From positions 4,526,001 to 4,590,000 of the forward strand of contig NC_003070.9 in the NCBI RefSeq assembly GCF_000001735.4: a stretch of 64,000 bases of DNA, written 5' to 3'. Shown here piece by piece: positions 25,528 through 37,691 of this stretch. The translations under genes were made by a program, and so were the position numbers. The notes beneath the pieces were generated by a model. It did not search any database and was not told the origin of the DNA. It saw only the letters and a list, made by a program, of their open reading frames with translations. The DNA comes from Arabidopsis thaliana (Eukaryota; Streptophyta; Magnoliopsida; Brassicales; Brassicaceae). The stretch's first letter is position 1; every line of letters starts with the position of its first letter.

Positions 25528-27210
25528 TGAGTAGAGAGAAAGAGAGATGAGAGAGAGAGAGAGATGGGGTTTTGAGGAAATGGTGGAGAAAGACAATGGA
25601 GGCTGGACGAACTGGTAACTAATAAATGATTCTTTTTATTTTGTACTTGCTTTGGCTTTATTTTCCTCCTCGTAAATTTACGTGTTACGAGTGACAAGCC
25701 CATGTTTGGTTCCAAATATCTATATAGCTATTCACTTTTTACAAATGATATATACACATTATTTAGTTGCAGTGTTTTGATGCTACTTTAACTTCTACAT
25801 TTTTTTGACCTGTGGATATGAATTTGATATATATTAATATTCGGTTAGTCTACATCAATGTTTTTTCTTGACATACAAAGAATATATTACAATGTATGAT
25901 ATATGGTTTAAGAATAATATAATTTGTTATCGATAACCAAACTTATATCCTTTTCATTAATATTAGTTTCTAAATATTTTTGATATGAACGTTTATGCAT
26001 GTATATCTTCGCAATGTAATTCTCATTAAAAAAAAATGATTCTTATCATCTTATAAATATACTAGATCATTTTTTAATTTTATTTTTGCCAGCAGATAGA
26101 TTATTTAAGAGAAAAAATTAATAAAGAGAAGGGGATACATATTTAACTTATGAAAAAAAAACTATACATTAAAGTTGACGTGGGCATCTCTCAATATTAG
26201 CAAAGAATGTACTATTCACTTGGAACTCGCTCTCCTTTCTAGGATCTCAAAACCATTCTTTGTTTCATGACTTCTCTCTTTCAATTTCTTGTAATATATT
26301 TTATAATTTTGAGTTTGTATTTATATCTGAGTGATCATTTACTCTCCTCACAAACCAAAATAAAAGGTGAGAGAGTACACTCTGATACAAAAGAAAAGCA
26401 ATAGACATGAAGAAACGTGGCGTTAACTGTATATGCGAAAGCTTCTCTTTCTCCCCACTTTCATCATCTGAGTTCTGAACAACTTACTGAGATAGTGATA
26501 GTCTCAGTGATGATGATATTATTAAAGTTCCCATTTATTTATTTTTCCCTGAATCTTTGCTGCCAAAAGTTACCCTAATATCTTCTCAGACTTTTTACTT
26601 TAGTTTAAATCTAAGGAAAGTGGAGAAGTTTGCTTATTTGCTTATTAATGGAATTGGAATGTATAGTTGGCTGAAAAGTGTACATTTTGTTTTGCTATAA
26701 TACTACAATTAATGGTAAAGGCATATGGTTTTAGGTTTTTCTCTTTTGAAAGAGGTTTCCGGTTTTTTAGTCTCGATCAGTTTTGCTCTTAGATTTTTAA
26801 AATAGAACATTATGCTGCGATCAAATATACGTTTCTGAAAACGTTCCACCGGCTTTCCTATGTCGTTAAAATTTTGAGTATTTTAGGTCAAGTTCGATGA
26901 GATTTTGCCGTTTTGGATTTCAGAAAGCGTATAGGTTTCTCTTTTCTAATTTCGGTTTTGAATCTTCAGTTTTGCTGTTAACATTTAAACAGAAATTATA
27001 TGTTTGACATAAAAGTACGTTGATTCTATCATACACACAAACACCCATAGATATGTTTTTACTGGCACATAATTGCATGTTGTTAACAAAAATAATTATC
27101 AAACTTTGAAATATATATCTTCTCTCCTATGTAGATTGTTAACAAAAATGGATTGTTAGGTCGTATGCAACAAGTTTTTGGATCTTAGACTATTCGTTAG
27201 ACACTAAAAA

Positions 27211-27234
27211 TATATATATATATATATATATATA
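27211..27234. repeat. (TA)12 dinucleotide repeat
   Basis: An uninterrupted TA run in the spacer upstream of HRS1. Confidence 0.9.
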
Positions 27235-28349
27235 ATGCTAAATTAACCAGATTTGCATCAAAAATTTGATTTTGGAAAATTATGAATTGAATCGAATAAA
27301 TTATGGACCCTTTTTTATTTTATTTTTCCAGTTTTTGTCTTCTAAAATTGTTGAGATATTAAAAGTTTGTTAATTATCGAATTATGCTACTAGAACGAAA
27401 CATTTGGAGTAATTGCAACCATTTAATTAGGTTTTTAGCTATTGCTACATGAATGAATAGGATTAGATTACTGTTCAAACAGAATCTTCGAGCATCGACT
27501 GTTGCTTTATAATAGGCTACAAGGCTTTCAACCGAGGTACTTTCTATTTTGATTAGACATATCGAAAGAAACCTTAAAACAATGTCGTAGAGAGAGAAAA
27601 AGAAGTTAGCAAAGAAACACACAAACAGATATTATATGAAATTTTGGTCCGAGCAAAGTTTTTCATTGTTTTGGTTGGTTGAAGCAGTTAGATTCGGAAG
27701 CTTTAAAGGGTCCGAAGAAGAAGAGCACAAAATAGTACGACTGAAACAAAACTGTAGCTCTATCATCTCCTATATCTCTCTGCTCTGTCACATTATTTAT
27801 TTTAAAATTTAAAAAAATATGAATCCTATTTTTTTTTTTCGTATGAATGCAAATTTTTGGAATTGAACACATGAAAGTAATTTGTCAAAGTTTCCTTTTC
27901 CTTCGTCTTGTAAGTTGTAACTCACAACTCTACCCCAACATTTTCTTACTCTTTTTACCTTTTTTTGTATCAAATATATTTAAAATGAGTGCATAATACT
28001 AATATTAATGTCATTTTATTTGATACTCGAGTGAGAAAATAAAGGGTTACTGTAAACTATGACATGTCCGAAACTACTCACAACAATTTATTTGATTTTT
28101 TTTTATGTCACATGTATCGAAACTTTAAAAGAGTGTGTACTTCGACAAAAGTAAATGTTGTGGAAAAGGCCGAAAATAAACTGGTAGGTCTTACGCTTGA
28201 AAGAATACTCATGAGCCTATTGGGCTTGAAAATGACAAGTAAACCGGCAATGGTGTAAAGCGGTGTCATTTTATTGATGTGGTCGCATATGGTTTTGATG
28301 TGAGCCTTTGATATATTTGTGAGTATGACCTCTCGAGTCTCTGAAGGGA

Positions 28350-28412
28350 CAATTAGAAGCTAATTAAGGGCAATTAAAAGCCAATTAGGTACAATTAAGA
28401 GCCAATTAGGGG
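28350..28412. repeat. Three-copy 21-bp tandem repeat
   Basis: Units at 28350-28370, 28371-28391 and 28392-28412 each read roughly CAATTARRAGCYAATTARGGN. Each unit contains AATTA and TAATT/CAATTA blocks that are nearly mirror complementary. Confidence 0.85.
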
Positions 28413-28821
28413 TAGATACATATACAATGCGCCAACTCATTTCAAATTTTCAATCTAATCAAAGACAAATTGACTCAATAATCACAAAAATAGATCATTA
28501 AAGGTACACAACTAGATCATTCTTATTTTTTTAGCGATTTGTTTTGGAATTTTTCTAATCTTCTGGTTAACGTGCAATTTAAAATATGATCGAACAACGG
28601 AATCACATAATATTTTTAGTTATTTAATATTTACAATTGAAGAATATTATTGGTATTATTGAAAAATATTAATGAACCCAAATAATGTCCGATATACATC
28701 TTGGAATATTTTAATAAATACCAGAACATGTATACACATTAGTTTCTTTTTTGGTCGAGAAGAAACCTTTCTTAGATAGTACATACTATAAAGTCATAGC
28801 TCACACTGTATTATTTAACAT

Positions 28822-28856
28822 TCCATGCATCCAAGAAAATTAAAAATCCATGCATC
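28822..28856. repeat. 10-bp direct repeat flanking an A-rich insert
   Basis: TCCATGCATC occurs at 28822-28831 and 28847-28856. The 15 bases between are CAAGAAAATTAAAAA. Confidence 0.5.
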
Positions 28857-30535
28857 GAGGTCAAACCGTATTAGATTTTGATCTCTCTCGTTTTTCATGT
28901 CAACGAAGATAAAAACTACATTTATTAGTACCGCCCAATTTGCGTTAAGATCTGACTAATTGAATAGTCCAAAATGCATTAGAAATTACGGATATTTGTG
29001 ATCACCACTCTTTAGGAGGCCCCAAATCATCGACGATAATATTTGTTCTATTAATCCGGTAGAAATATTTAAACAATTTACGCGCTAATTTATTTGTTTT
29101 AGGTACGCTAGCAATTAGCAAACTAGGTGCTCATTAGACGTCGTTCCTTTTTTGTTCCTTGGCAAACAATATCGTTGAAGTGTTTTTTTTTTTTTTTTAC
29201 TGTAAAAAGGGTATTTTCGTCCAAAATTATAACGTTTTAATTTTGGGGTTGAATTGAAACAGAAAAATCTCAATCACTGGTTCCTCTCAAAATTGCAACA
29301 TCTCCAGCTTTTTCTCCGTTGATTAATAATTTAATATCAAATATCGGAGAGAATTTCTTAGCTAGTTTTCGAGTTCAAGCTAGTCATATTTTCGGATTTG
29401 ATCTAGTTATTTTGTTTTTCCTATTCTATGAATATATATTCCCTCCTTATGTTGTCAATGTCGTGTTTTCATTTGTTTTGTAAATTTTTTAACACAATGT
29501 TCAATTAACGTCTAACGTTTATTATTAACAACGGCCACTCTTTACTTATATTAGTAGAAATGTACAAAATTTTGGGCGACAGGAAAGAAACTTAATTAAG
29601 TATTAGGTCAATTTTAGAAAATACTAAACTATTTACTGATTGTGAAAGGCATTGGCACGCCATTATCTATAAAAGTTGGAATGATGCATGAGGATCTTTG
29701 ATAATACAGTCCAACACGTTATGTTTTTCATGTTTTACTTGGCAATACGAATAATACAACTAATTAATATTACCGGCCAAAATTCAAAGATATTGACACA
29801 TGTAAGATAGATACAATTACACACACTTAAGTAATAATTATAGACGGATACGGATAATTGAATAGAACTAATTTAACAAAGTCAAGATTCTGTGACATTA
29901 CATTTTGTTTTTAAAAATATTTGAATCCTAATGGATAAAGGGCTAAAAACTTCAATGAAGGTGTTATTAGTAGTGCCCCTTTTTTTTGTTTCTTCTCCCT
30001 TCGCTTGTTTTGGCTTCTTCAGTAAGAGACATTTGGCTTTTGAGTTTAACGTCATTTGGTAGTGATCACTTTTCCTTTAACGAAATTAAGATGAGAAAAC
30101 TGCAAATTAAGTACAGTATTAATTAACTAAGATATACTGTATATTATAGGTTACTGCATGCTACACTTTTCTTTTCGGGGGCTTGTTTAAACTAGGATTG
30201 TGCTACAAACCAGATATTTTATTTTAAAATTAAACATTAAAATATCATTTATTTACAGTAAAATATATCTCATTATAGAATGGATGAAGTATAATAGCAT
30301 ATGGTAAGAAAAAAAAAACCTCAACGGTGGATATGTTTATTCTCTCTATCTCCTTTACAAAACTTCTTCTAGTTTGTATATATTGTAAAAGGTTGTCTGC
30401 ATTTACATAAGGCAATATCCACGCGGATCGGAGATTAAAGAATACTTCAGTCGCTTATGTAACACAAAGTTAATGTAATGAAGTTCATAACTCATCAGTC
30501 ACCAGTCACAAGTTAAATTGATTAGATTCTAGACC

Positions 30536-30583
30536 AATAAGTATCCATCTCCTTTTTCTTTTTGGTCGTCTAATAAGTATCCA
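30536..30583. repeat. 12-bp direct repeat flanking a T-rich insert
   Basis: AATAAGTATCCA occurs at 30536-30547 and 30572-30583. The 24-base insert is pyrimidine-rich and ends in GGTCGTCT; on the minus strand it reads as the short head AGACGACC followed by an A-rich tail. Confidence 0.75.
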
Positions 30584-30803
30584 GTTCTTTGCATTTTGAC
30601 AAAATTAATTTATTACCTAATTAACAAAGAATCACATTGCGGAATATTCACCACTCACCATCTACTACTAGCTAGCTAGCCACAACAAGACATAAAATCA
30701 AATTGGTTTTATAAACATATAAAAAAATAAACGCATGATTCGTCTTGTAACGCGACGGGCCGACTTATGCATTTTTAATCACTCAAAATACTGATCCTAG
30801 AGG

Positions 30804-30806
<3 letters not shown>

Positions 30807-30883
<77 letters not shown>

Positions 30884-30914
30884 CCTGATATATATGTATT
30901 GATCCCTCTCTCTA
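30807..30914 (+). repeat. (TA)34 tract plus GA/CT inverted repeat upstream of HRS1
   Basis: Thirty-four TA units fill 30807-30874 and run into GAGAGAGAG (875-883). A complementary CTCTCTCTA lies at 30906-30914, so TAGAGAGAG and CTCTCTCTA could form a 9-bp stem. The block ends 62 bases before the HRS1 start codon. Confidence 0.9.
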
Positions 30915-30976
30915 AAGCAAAAAAACAAATCTCAAAATAAAAAGGTGGATTAAAATTAAGTCCCTAAAGTATCATC

Positions 30977-32591
30977 ATGATTAAAAAGTTCAGCAATATG
31001 GATTACAACCAGAAACGAGAGAGATGTGGGCAATACATCGAAGCCCTCGAAGAGGAACGTCGCAAGATTCATGTATTTCAACGTGAACTTCCTCTTTGCT
31101 TAGACCTTGTAACTCAAGGTATGTATAAATATACAATGAAATATATTTATCTATAAAAACATATATTTGCTACATCAAATGTAAAATTTGTGATCTATTT
31201 TTTTCTAAATTAAATAAAAATTACAATATATTTATGAAAATTCTAGTATGTATAGTAACGTACATTTTACCATTTCCATATTATTTCTTAAGCGATCGAG
31301 GCATGTAAGAGGGAGTTACCGGAGATGACGACGGAGAATATGTACGGACAACCAGAGTGCTCGGAGCAGACGACCGGAGAATGTGGGCCGGTCTTGGAGC
31401 AGTTTCTAACTATTAAAGATTCATCGACATCCAACGAAGAAGAAGATGAAGAATTCGACGATGAGCATGGAAATCACGATCCAGACAATGATTCCGAGGA
31501 CAAGAACACGAAATCTGATTGGCTTAAGTCTGTTCAACTCTGGAATCAACCCGACCACCCACTTCTTCCAAAAGAGGTAATACATTAAATAATTAAGATC
31601 AAAGCTCAGACGAATCTTAATTATGAGTATGCAATGCTATAGTGGCTAATTTTTAACATGTTATTATGTTCTTAACTCCTCTCCAAAATTATTGGTTAAT
31701 AAAAAAAAAAGTCTCAAAGAAAACGCTCTAATATTTGTGATTTGCGTTTCAGGAAAGGTTGCAGCAGGAGACGATGACAAGAGATGAGAGTATGAGAAAA
31801 GATCCGATGGTGAACGGTGGCGAAGGGAGGAAGAGAGAGGCGGAGAAAGACGGAGGAGGAGGGAGAAAGCAAAGAAGGTGTTGGTCGTCGCAATTGCATA
31901 GACGCTTCTTGAACGCTCTTCAACACTTAGGTGGACCTCATGGTGCGTTTTGAATTTATTTATATGATTTACATTGTTTTCAAACTATTTGAATAAATTT
32001 GTTGTTGTTATATAGGGTTTTTGAGATTTTGGTTAGTATATTGATTTTTAGTAAATGAATTTTGCAGTAGCTACGCCAAAGCAAATCAGGGAGTTTATGA
32101 AGGTTGATGGGTTAACCAATGATGAAGTTAAAAGCCATTTACAGGTAACTATATGTCTATATTAAGCACATGCAAATAAGATGTTCATCTTAAGTTGTTT
32201 TTTTTTTTTTTTTTCCTAACTTAAAATCTATGCTATGCAATAATTATAGAAATATAGACTGCATACAAGAAGGCCACGCCAAACAGTCCCTAACAACGGA
32301 AACTCTCAAACGCAACATTTCGTAGTCGTCGGTGGTTTATGGGTACCACAATCGGACTACTCTACGGGCAAGACTACCGGAGGAGCCACCACCAGCAGTA
32401 CCACCACAACCACCGGCATCTATGGAACCATGGCCGCACCGCCACCTCCACAATGGCCTAGCCATTCCAATTATAGACCGTCGATTATTGTGGACGAAGG
32501 ATCGGGAAGTCATAGTGAAGGGGTCGTGGTCCGGTGTAGCTCGCCGGCGATGTCTTCTTCTACCCGTAATCATTACGTCAAGAATAATTAA
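30977..32591 (+). CDS. HRS1: HRS1, GARP/MYB-related repressor of the NIGT1/HHO family
   Basis: Five exons: 30977-31118, 31293-31576, 31753-31942, 32068-32144, 32250-32591, joining in frame to 344 residues. I recognise HRS1 (At1g13300), a nuclear repressor induced by nitrate that integrates nitrate and phosphate signals in the primary root. The N terminus (about 1-60) is the conserved NIGT1 segment ([20 protein letters not shown]) and contains the EAR-like LPLCLDL. An acidic stretch ([10 protein letters not shown]) follows. The DNA-binding domain runs from [12 protein letters not shown] (183) to [12 protein letters not shown] (ending 239). After it come Thr/Ser-rich and Pro-rich stretches. The first of two in-frame ATGs is used; the second lies seven codons on. 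Confidence 0.97.
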
Positions 32592-35216
32592 TTTGTTTTT
32601 ACTGTACTCTAATGTTTTGTGGTCATTTAATACTATTATTTTGTTTATTCTCTCTATACTGTATTAGAATTTGATGCCGGGATTAAAGAGTGTATAGAGT
32701 TTTGCACCAAATCAATCTTTCTATTTTACTTATAATGTATTTCATATTTATTTTGGAGTTAGTTAATTTCCATCTTCTTTTTTTGGGTAAAATGTACAAG
32801 TAGTAATCATCTTACCGTTGTTTTTTTTCGTTTCATTTTTCAACATTGTTGACTTGTCATATTCTTGACTAAGTACGCAAGTGGAAGAAAAAGAAGAGCG
32901 TTTGGTCGTTTATACATATATAAATATGTATTAAGAGAGGTTATGATATTATATAAACTAACTGATCAATTAACAAACAACGGATCTAACTATCTCAACA
33001 ACAGTAAATTGATATTATTGTGGCTGCTGTTTTTGCACTAATAATTATTATATATATATATATGCTGATATTATATCGCATTTTATATGCCTATATATTA
33101 TATATACATATGTATAATAATTAATAATGTATACAGCTTGTATATATGAACATGGCGGCCAGAGTTGAGCAAATGGATCAGTATATACTAAATATTTGTC
33201 GACCAAATTATATAAAGATAATTATATACACAATTCACATGATAACAAAAATGATTTGATTATATTACAATAAGACTCGGAGTAGAAGTTATTGAATTGG
33301 TTGCATTCATGGGACGAATATGCTCGAATCCAAAAAGCATAACTTACTATGAGTATAATTTGACAATTTTATATTATCGTCTTAATTTAAATTTGATTCT
33401 CATGTTGCTTATATATTAAGACAAAATTGCACGTTAGCTACAATGTCCTAGTCGTAAAGTATATTCTCTGCCTCCGGTTTAGAGAAGACTTTTATTCATA
33501 ATATAGATAGGGTTAGGTCACTTAATATATTTGCAAATTTGGACAGTATCTCTCAGAATCTTGAATTAATCTAAAGATTCTTTTAATCAATTGTTTATCT
33601 AAAGATTCTTTTATTTAATAAATTTGTACAATCCCTACCATTAGGTTTAGCTTTCCAGGTGGCTCTATACATGCTATGTGGCCTTTAGAATGTCTCTACC
33701 ATATTATCGGTGTGTACAATATAGAAATAAGTAATACAGTACATCTAAGATACTAAATAAATATGGGGTTTAACGATATTTATTTTGTTTTTGATAATAA
33801 ATATCTCTTCAAGTTTTTGTCCATTACCATTTTTACGATAGTAGTCAACTCTACTAGAAAGGTACTTAAAAACTTATGCTGAATTGTTTTTGGAATTATT
33901 TGATGCAAATTTCTTATTTGCTTCCATTAATTAAGTAGATACATTATTTCTTAAAATTATATATAGTTGCATTTTGAGATAGATTTTCAATATGTGCAGA
34001 TTTTTCTAAAGCACTTATTTATAATTAAGATGATCTTTCGTTTTCAAGATCGGATCAACCTGGCTAGTCATTCCATGTGCAGAATAAACAAACGAATTAA
34101 TTAATGTAATTAGTCAAGTATTTTACTTTTGAAATATAATAGTAATTTATATACAGAGTGTTTTGACGATAGATCCAAATGACCAGGAACCGGATTAGGA
34201 TTCATTAGGTATAAAATAATATAGGGATTTGTTAAGCTTTAAGCATGAGTTAACGTGACCTTTCACACAAGTTAAAGGACAATATGGCTCTTGATACTTA
34301 TTTAAAGAGCAGTAATTATGATTAAAACAAGGGAAAATACAATTCATTAACTAAGTTCAATGCTTTTATTGGTCTGTATATGTCTAACATTAACAAATCA
34401 GATACATGGGATATTCGAATTGACCTAATTAAGTCGCTATACTAAACTAATAAGAACTAAGAAGAGATAGTACATTTTTTTTTATACGACCATACCTTTA
34501 TCACCTTCTGTACCACACATACATGTCTTAAGTACGTGCTAATCTTGTCTTAACCCTTAGCAAAATGTTTGACATTGTGAAATTAATTTTTGACTTTATA
34601 ATATGAAAGCTTTGGAAAGATTCTTTATGACTAGTAACTTGATAGAAACACCGAAAAATGTATTTTTGAATACGTTTGAAAATAATGAGATAATTATAAA
34701 TTAAACGATGTGTAGTCATTACATTACATCTCTAAATAAGAGTCATTATAGATTTATATAGTTTCAGACAATCTGTTTCTGTATATTATTTGAAGGTCAT
34801 ATTCACTACCTTAAGACATCAGAAACCTTAGTATATATTATCTTGGTACTGACTTCTGACTTCTAAGTTCTGATGAGTTTTGGAAATTAAGGCAACAAAA
34901 ATGATTTTCCAACATTTGAGGTTTTGGGCTTAATAGGCCACAAACTAATTTTGGGTAACCCCATCTTTAGAACCTAATGTTAAATGGAACTACATGCATT
35001 TTTTTTATTAAAGAGGAAAATATGTTACTAAATTCAATCGATCATGAGATCAAAGCTTTTTTTGTGTGTGGGGAAAAACAGAGTATATTATTGCACAATC
35101 AGACAAATTTTATCTGATGGCAAATAATTGTATCACATATCAGACACCTTAAATCTCTTCTCCAAACTCAAAAGAACTAAACAAAAGAATTAATCATACA
35201 GTTATTAGATCTTCTT
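32592..35216. other. Spacer between HRS1 and the BRO1-like gene (convergent)
   Basis: About 2.6 kb, AT-rich, with 3' regions at both ends. A 17-bp direct repeat (ATCTAAAGATTCTTTTA, 33569-33585 and 33597-33613) is the only structure I note. No gene is seen. Confidence 0.6.
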
Positions 35217-36929
35217 CTAAGACTTAAATCGAAGTTCTCGTACCACTCTTGTGGGAGTATAAGGAATGAGATTAACAATCTTCTCACCTTTTGGAAAAGG
35301 TATCTCTCTATCAATTGGAATCTTCTGTAACATCATAGAATCGTTTAGCTTCTCATACTTAGCCATGTTTTTAGCTACATCCTCTCTCTCCTTCTTGAAT
35401 ATTGCTATCCACTTGTCATCTTTGGACGGCGTACTCTTCTTCGCCGCTGCTAAGGCACGCCGGAGAACCCCTACCGCATCGCCTACTCGATCTTCGGATT
35501 CTAGCAATTCCGCTAAGTATTTTTGGCTCTTTAGTTCGTGTAAAGCTCCCATTGTTGTTACATACTCCTACATTATCATATGATCAATCAATCAAGTAGA
35601 GATTTTTTTACTTCATCTAGCTTCTGTGGAAGATCTCAAGCAAATTATCGTTATACATTCAAAAAACAGAGGATTAATGCATATGAGTGAACTAAAAAAG
35701 TTACTTGTTTTTCACGTAAAGTTAAATTTTAGGGTTATGCGACTTACGAGAAAGCGGGTCGATAGGTCTTTATATTCTCCTGTTAGTCTAGATGACAAAA
35801 GAGCATAGGCTTCAGAAAGAAATTGAAAAATTCCAAAGTGCAGTTTCGACAAAAGGCTTGCACTTTTGCCGCTTTCTTCAGCCTTCTCTGTAGTTACAGC
35901 CTTATTACAAAAAATGTCTCAATAGTAGCATCAAACAAATATGGATTTGAGGCAAGAACCAAGAGTGGTAAATGAAGGTAAAAGCCACTAACCTGACCTT
36001 CAGCTAAACAGAGGAGACTCAAAGCAGAGCAAAGCGGAGGAGTTAGTTCCGGAAGCTTCCCTGGAGGCAGACAAGTTTGTAATAAAGGAAGAATCTCATG
36101 AGACAGATGATGGAAAACTCCAGATGCTTCTCGGTAAACTGCTACCGCTTTCTTAGAATCTGTTGCAATCAGGAGGAAGAAGATTTTGAGTTAATGAAAG
36201 CAAATATATAGAAGCAAGCAACTACAAAAAAAGACTAACCTGTGGATACTAGTTCCATTGCTCTCTCGCGGAGCTTAACCGCGTAAATGAAAAGAACCAT
36301 TCCAAACTCGAACATTATGTTATCGACTTGGAAGAATTTCGGACATGTACGCTGAATCAAGGTCTGAGAGATCAAACCACTACTCCATCTTATCTTAAGA
36401 TTCGAAACCCGTTTAATCTTATCAGTGTAATGCACCAAGTTAAAGAGTAATGGAAGGTATTCTCCAAGTTTATGAAGATCCTGAATAATAATAATGAAAA
36501 CATCTAAGCAACAGTCAAAAGTTTAAGGTTACACAATTGGTAAAGTTTTATAATATACCTGCTCACAAGCAGAAGTTAGTCCTCTGGTCATCTCTCTTGT
36601 AGTTGAATCAATGACTTTGCTGGTTTTGTTTACAGATTCTTCGATAATTTTACGCTTAGAAGTTAACTCTTTAACTTCTCCTAGAGTAATTGGACCAGCA
36701 GCTTGTAACGTTTTCTCGTACAAAATCTGTTTTTAGGTGACAACAATATCACAAAAAATGAGAAGGCTACAAAACTAAATAACTTGTTTGAAAATCATAA
36801 TTCTACAAAAACCCTAAAATCAGAATGTGGAATCTGAATTGTTCTATTCACAAACAAACTCAAAGGAAAACTAATTAAGGTTACCTCTTTTGTTTTTGGT
36901 TCTGGAATTAGGTACTGCATCATCGTCAT
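35217..36929 (-). CDS. BRO1-like domain protein (endosomal-targeting type)
   Basis: Six exons: 36929-36885, 36726-36559, 36480-36240, 36159-35993, 35900-35748, 35567-35217. All joins keep frame and give 374 residues. Locus At1g13310 is annotated, as I recall it, as an endosomal-targeting BRO1-like domain protein. What I see is a soluble, mostly helical protein with no signal peptide or membrane span; the C-terminal part is rich in Lys/Glu helices (YLAELLESEDRVGDAVGVL) and ends in FKS. BRO1 domains in other proteins bind the ESCRT-III protein Snf7 and serve cargo sorting at multivesicular bodies. It is much shorter than Bro1/ALIX. Three ATGs in one frame (36929, 36923, 36920) could each start it. 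The family call is inference from memory of the locus more than from motifs. Confidence 0.75.
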
Positions 36930-37691
36930 CGTTCTTCTTCCAAACTCTTGGTTACGTAACTATTAAGCCAGAATCATAAACAACATAAATAAACTGAAGC
37001 CGAGAAACAAGAGAAGACTCTATAATATTTGTGTTGTCGTTTAAATAATTCAGATATTATTTGTAATTTCCTAATCCTATTGCGAGTCGAAAACTGTTGG
37101 AAGATCAAATAGAAATATTAAGGAAATTTCGTAGAGTTTTGAAATAGCGAGAGAGGTGTGTGCAAGAGTGGTGAAAAATAATCAACAAAATTTGTAAATA
37201 ATCAAACAGAAAACGTCAATAACACATATATATTGAACTTTTCGAGGGAAGTTCCTAGGTCAATAATTCTCCGTAAGTGCCTTCTACGACAAGGTTTTGA
37301 CTTTTGATAAAATAGTCTTCTAGTTAAAAAGACAACAACGACCTGAATCTGATATGTGGAGTATAAAAGCCCATGGGCTTGAAAACGACTCAATAAGTTG
37401 GTTGACCAATTAAAATATTCCAGTGGTGACCAATTGTACACTCATGCTTCGAGCAAAAACGTTGCCGAATCACTTGATAAGTAAATTATTTGGACTAAAC
37501 AAAATTAAGCACCAAAAAGCAAATACGCCCAACGAACAAATCACAGAAAACATGAAGCCAACATTAACATTAGTAGCAGAGAGAAACAATGGTCACGTAC
37601 GTGTAAAGTAAAAGACAACACACGACAAAGTATCGTTTACAAAATCTCATGAGAACCAAACACAATTCGTTGCTGTCTTCTTTACCTTTTT
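36930..37691. other. Spacer: BRO1-like promoter and PP2AA3 3' region
   Basis: No further gene is seen. At 37367-37380 lies the perfect palindrome AAGCCCATGGGCTT, a double site II element about 440 bases before the BRO1-like ATG. It is the only clear regulatory signature. Confidence 0.55.

Larger units (their letters stand above)
25528..30976. other. Gene-poor spacer between DOT5 and HRS1 (divergent)
   Basis: About 5.4 kb holding both promoters. I see no further gene. Noted items are the CT/GA repeat in the DOT5 leader, a (TA)12 run at 27211-27234, a 21-bp triple repeat near 28350, a 10-bp direct repeat near 28822, a flanked insert near 30536 and a (TA)34 tract at 30807. Confidence 0.6.

Noticed and set aside
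33569-33613. 17-bp direct repeat ATCTAAAGATTCTTTTA as another flanked insert
   Set aside because: The 11 bases between the copies (ATCAATTGTTT... type) are not A-rich with a head, so it looks like a simple tandem duplication.
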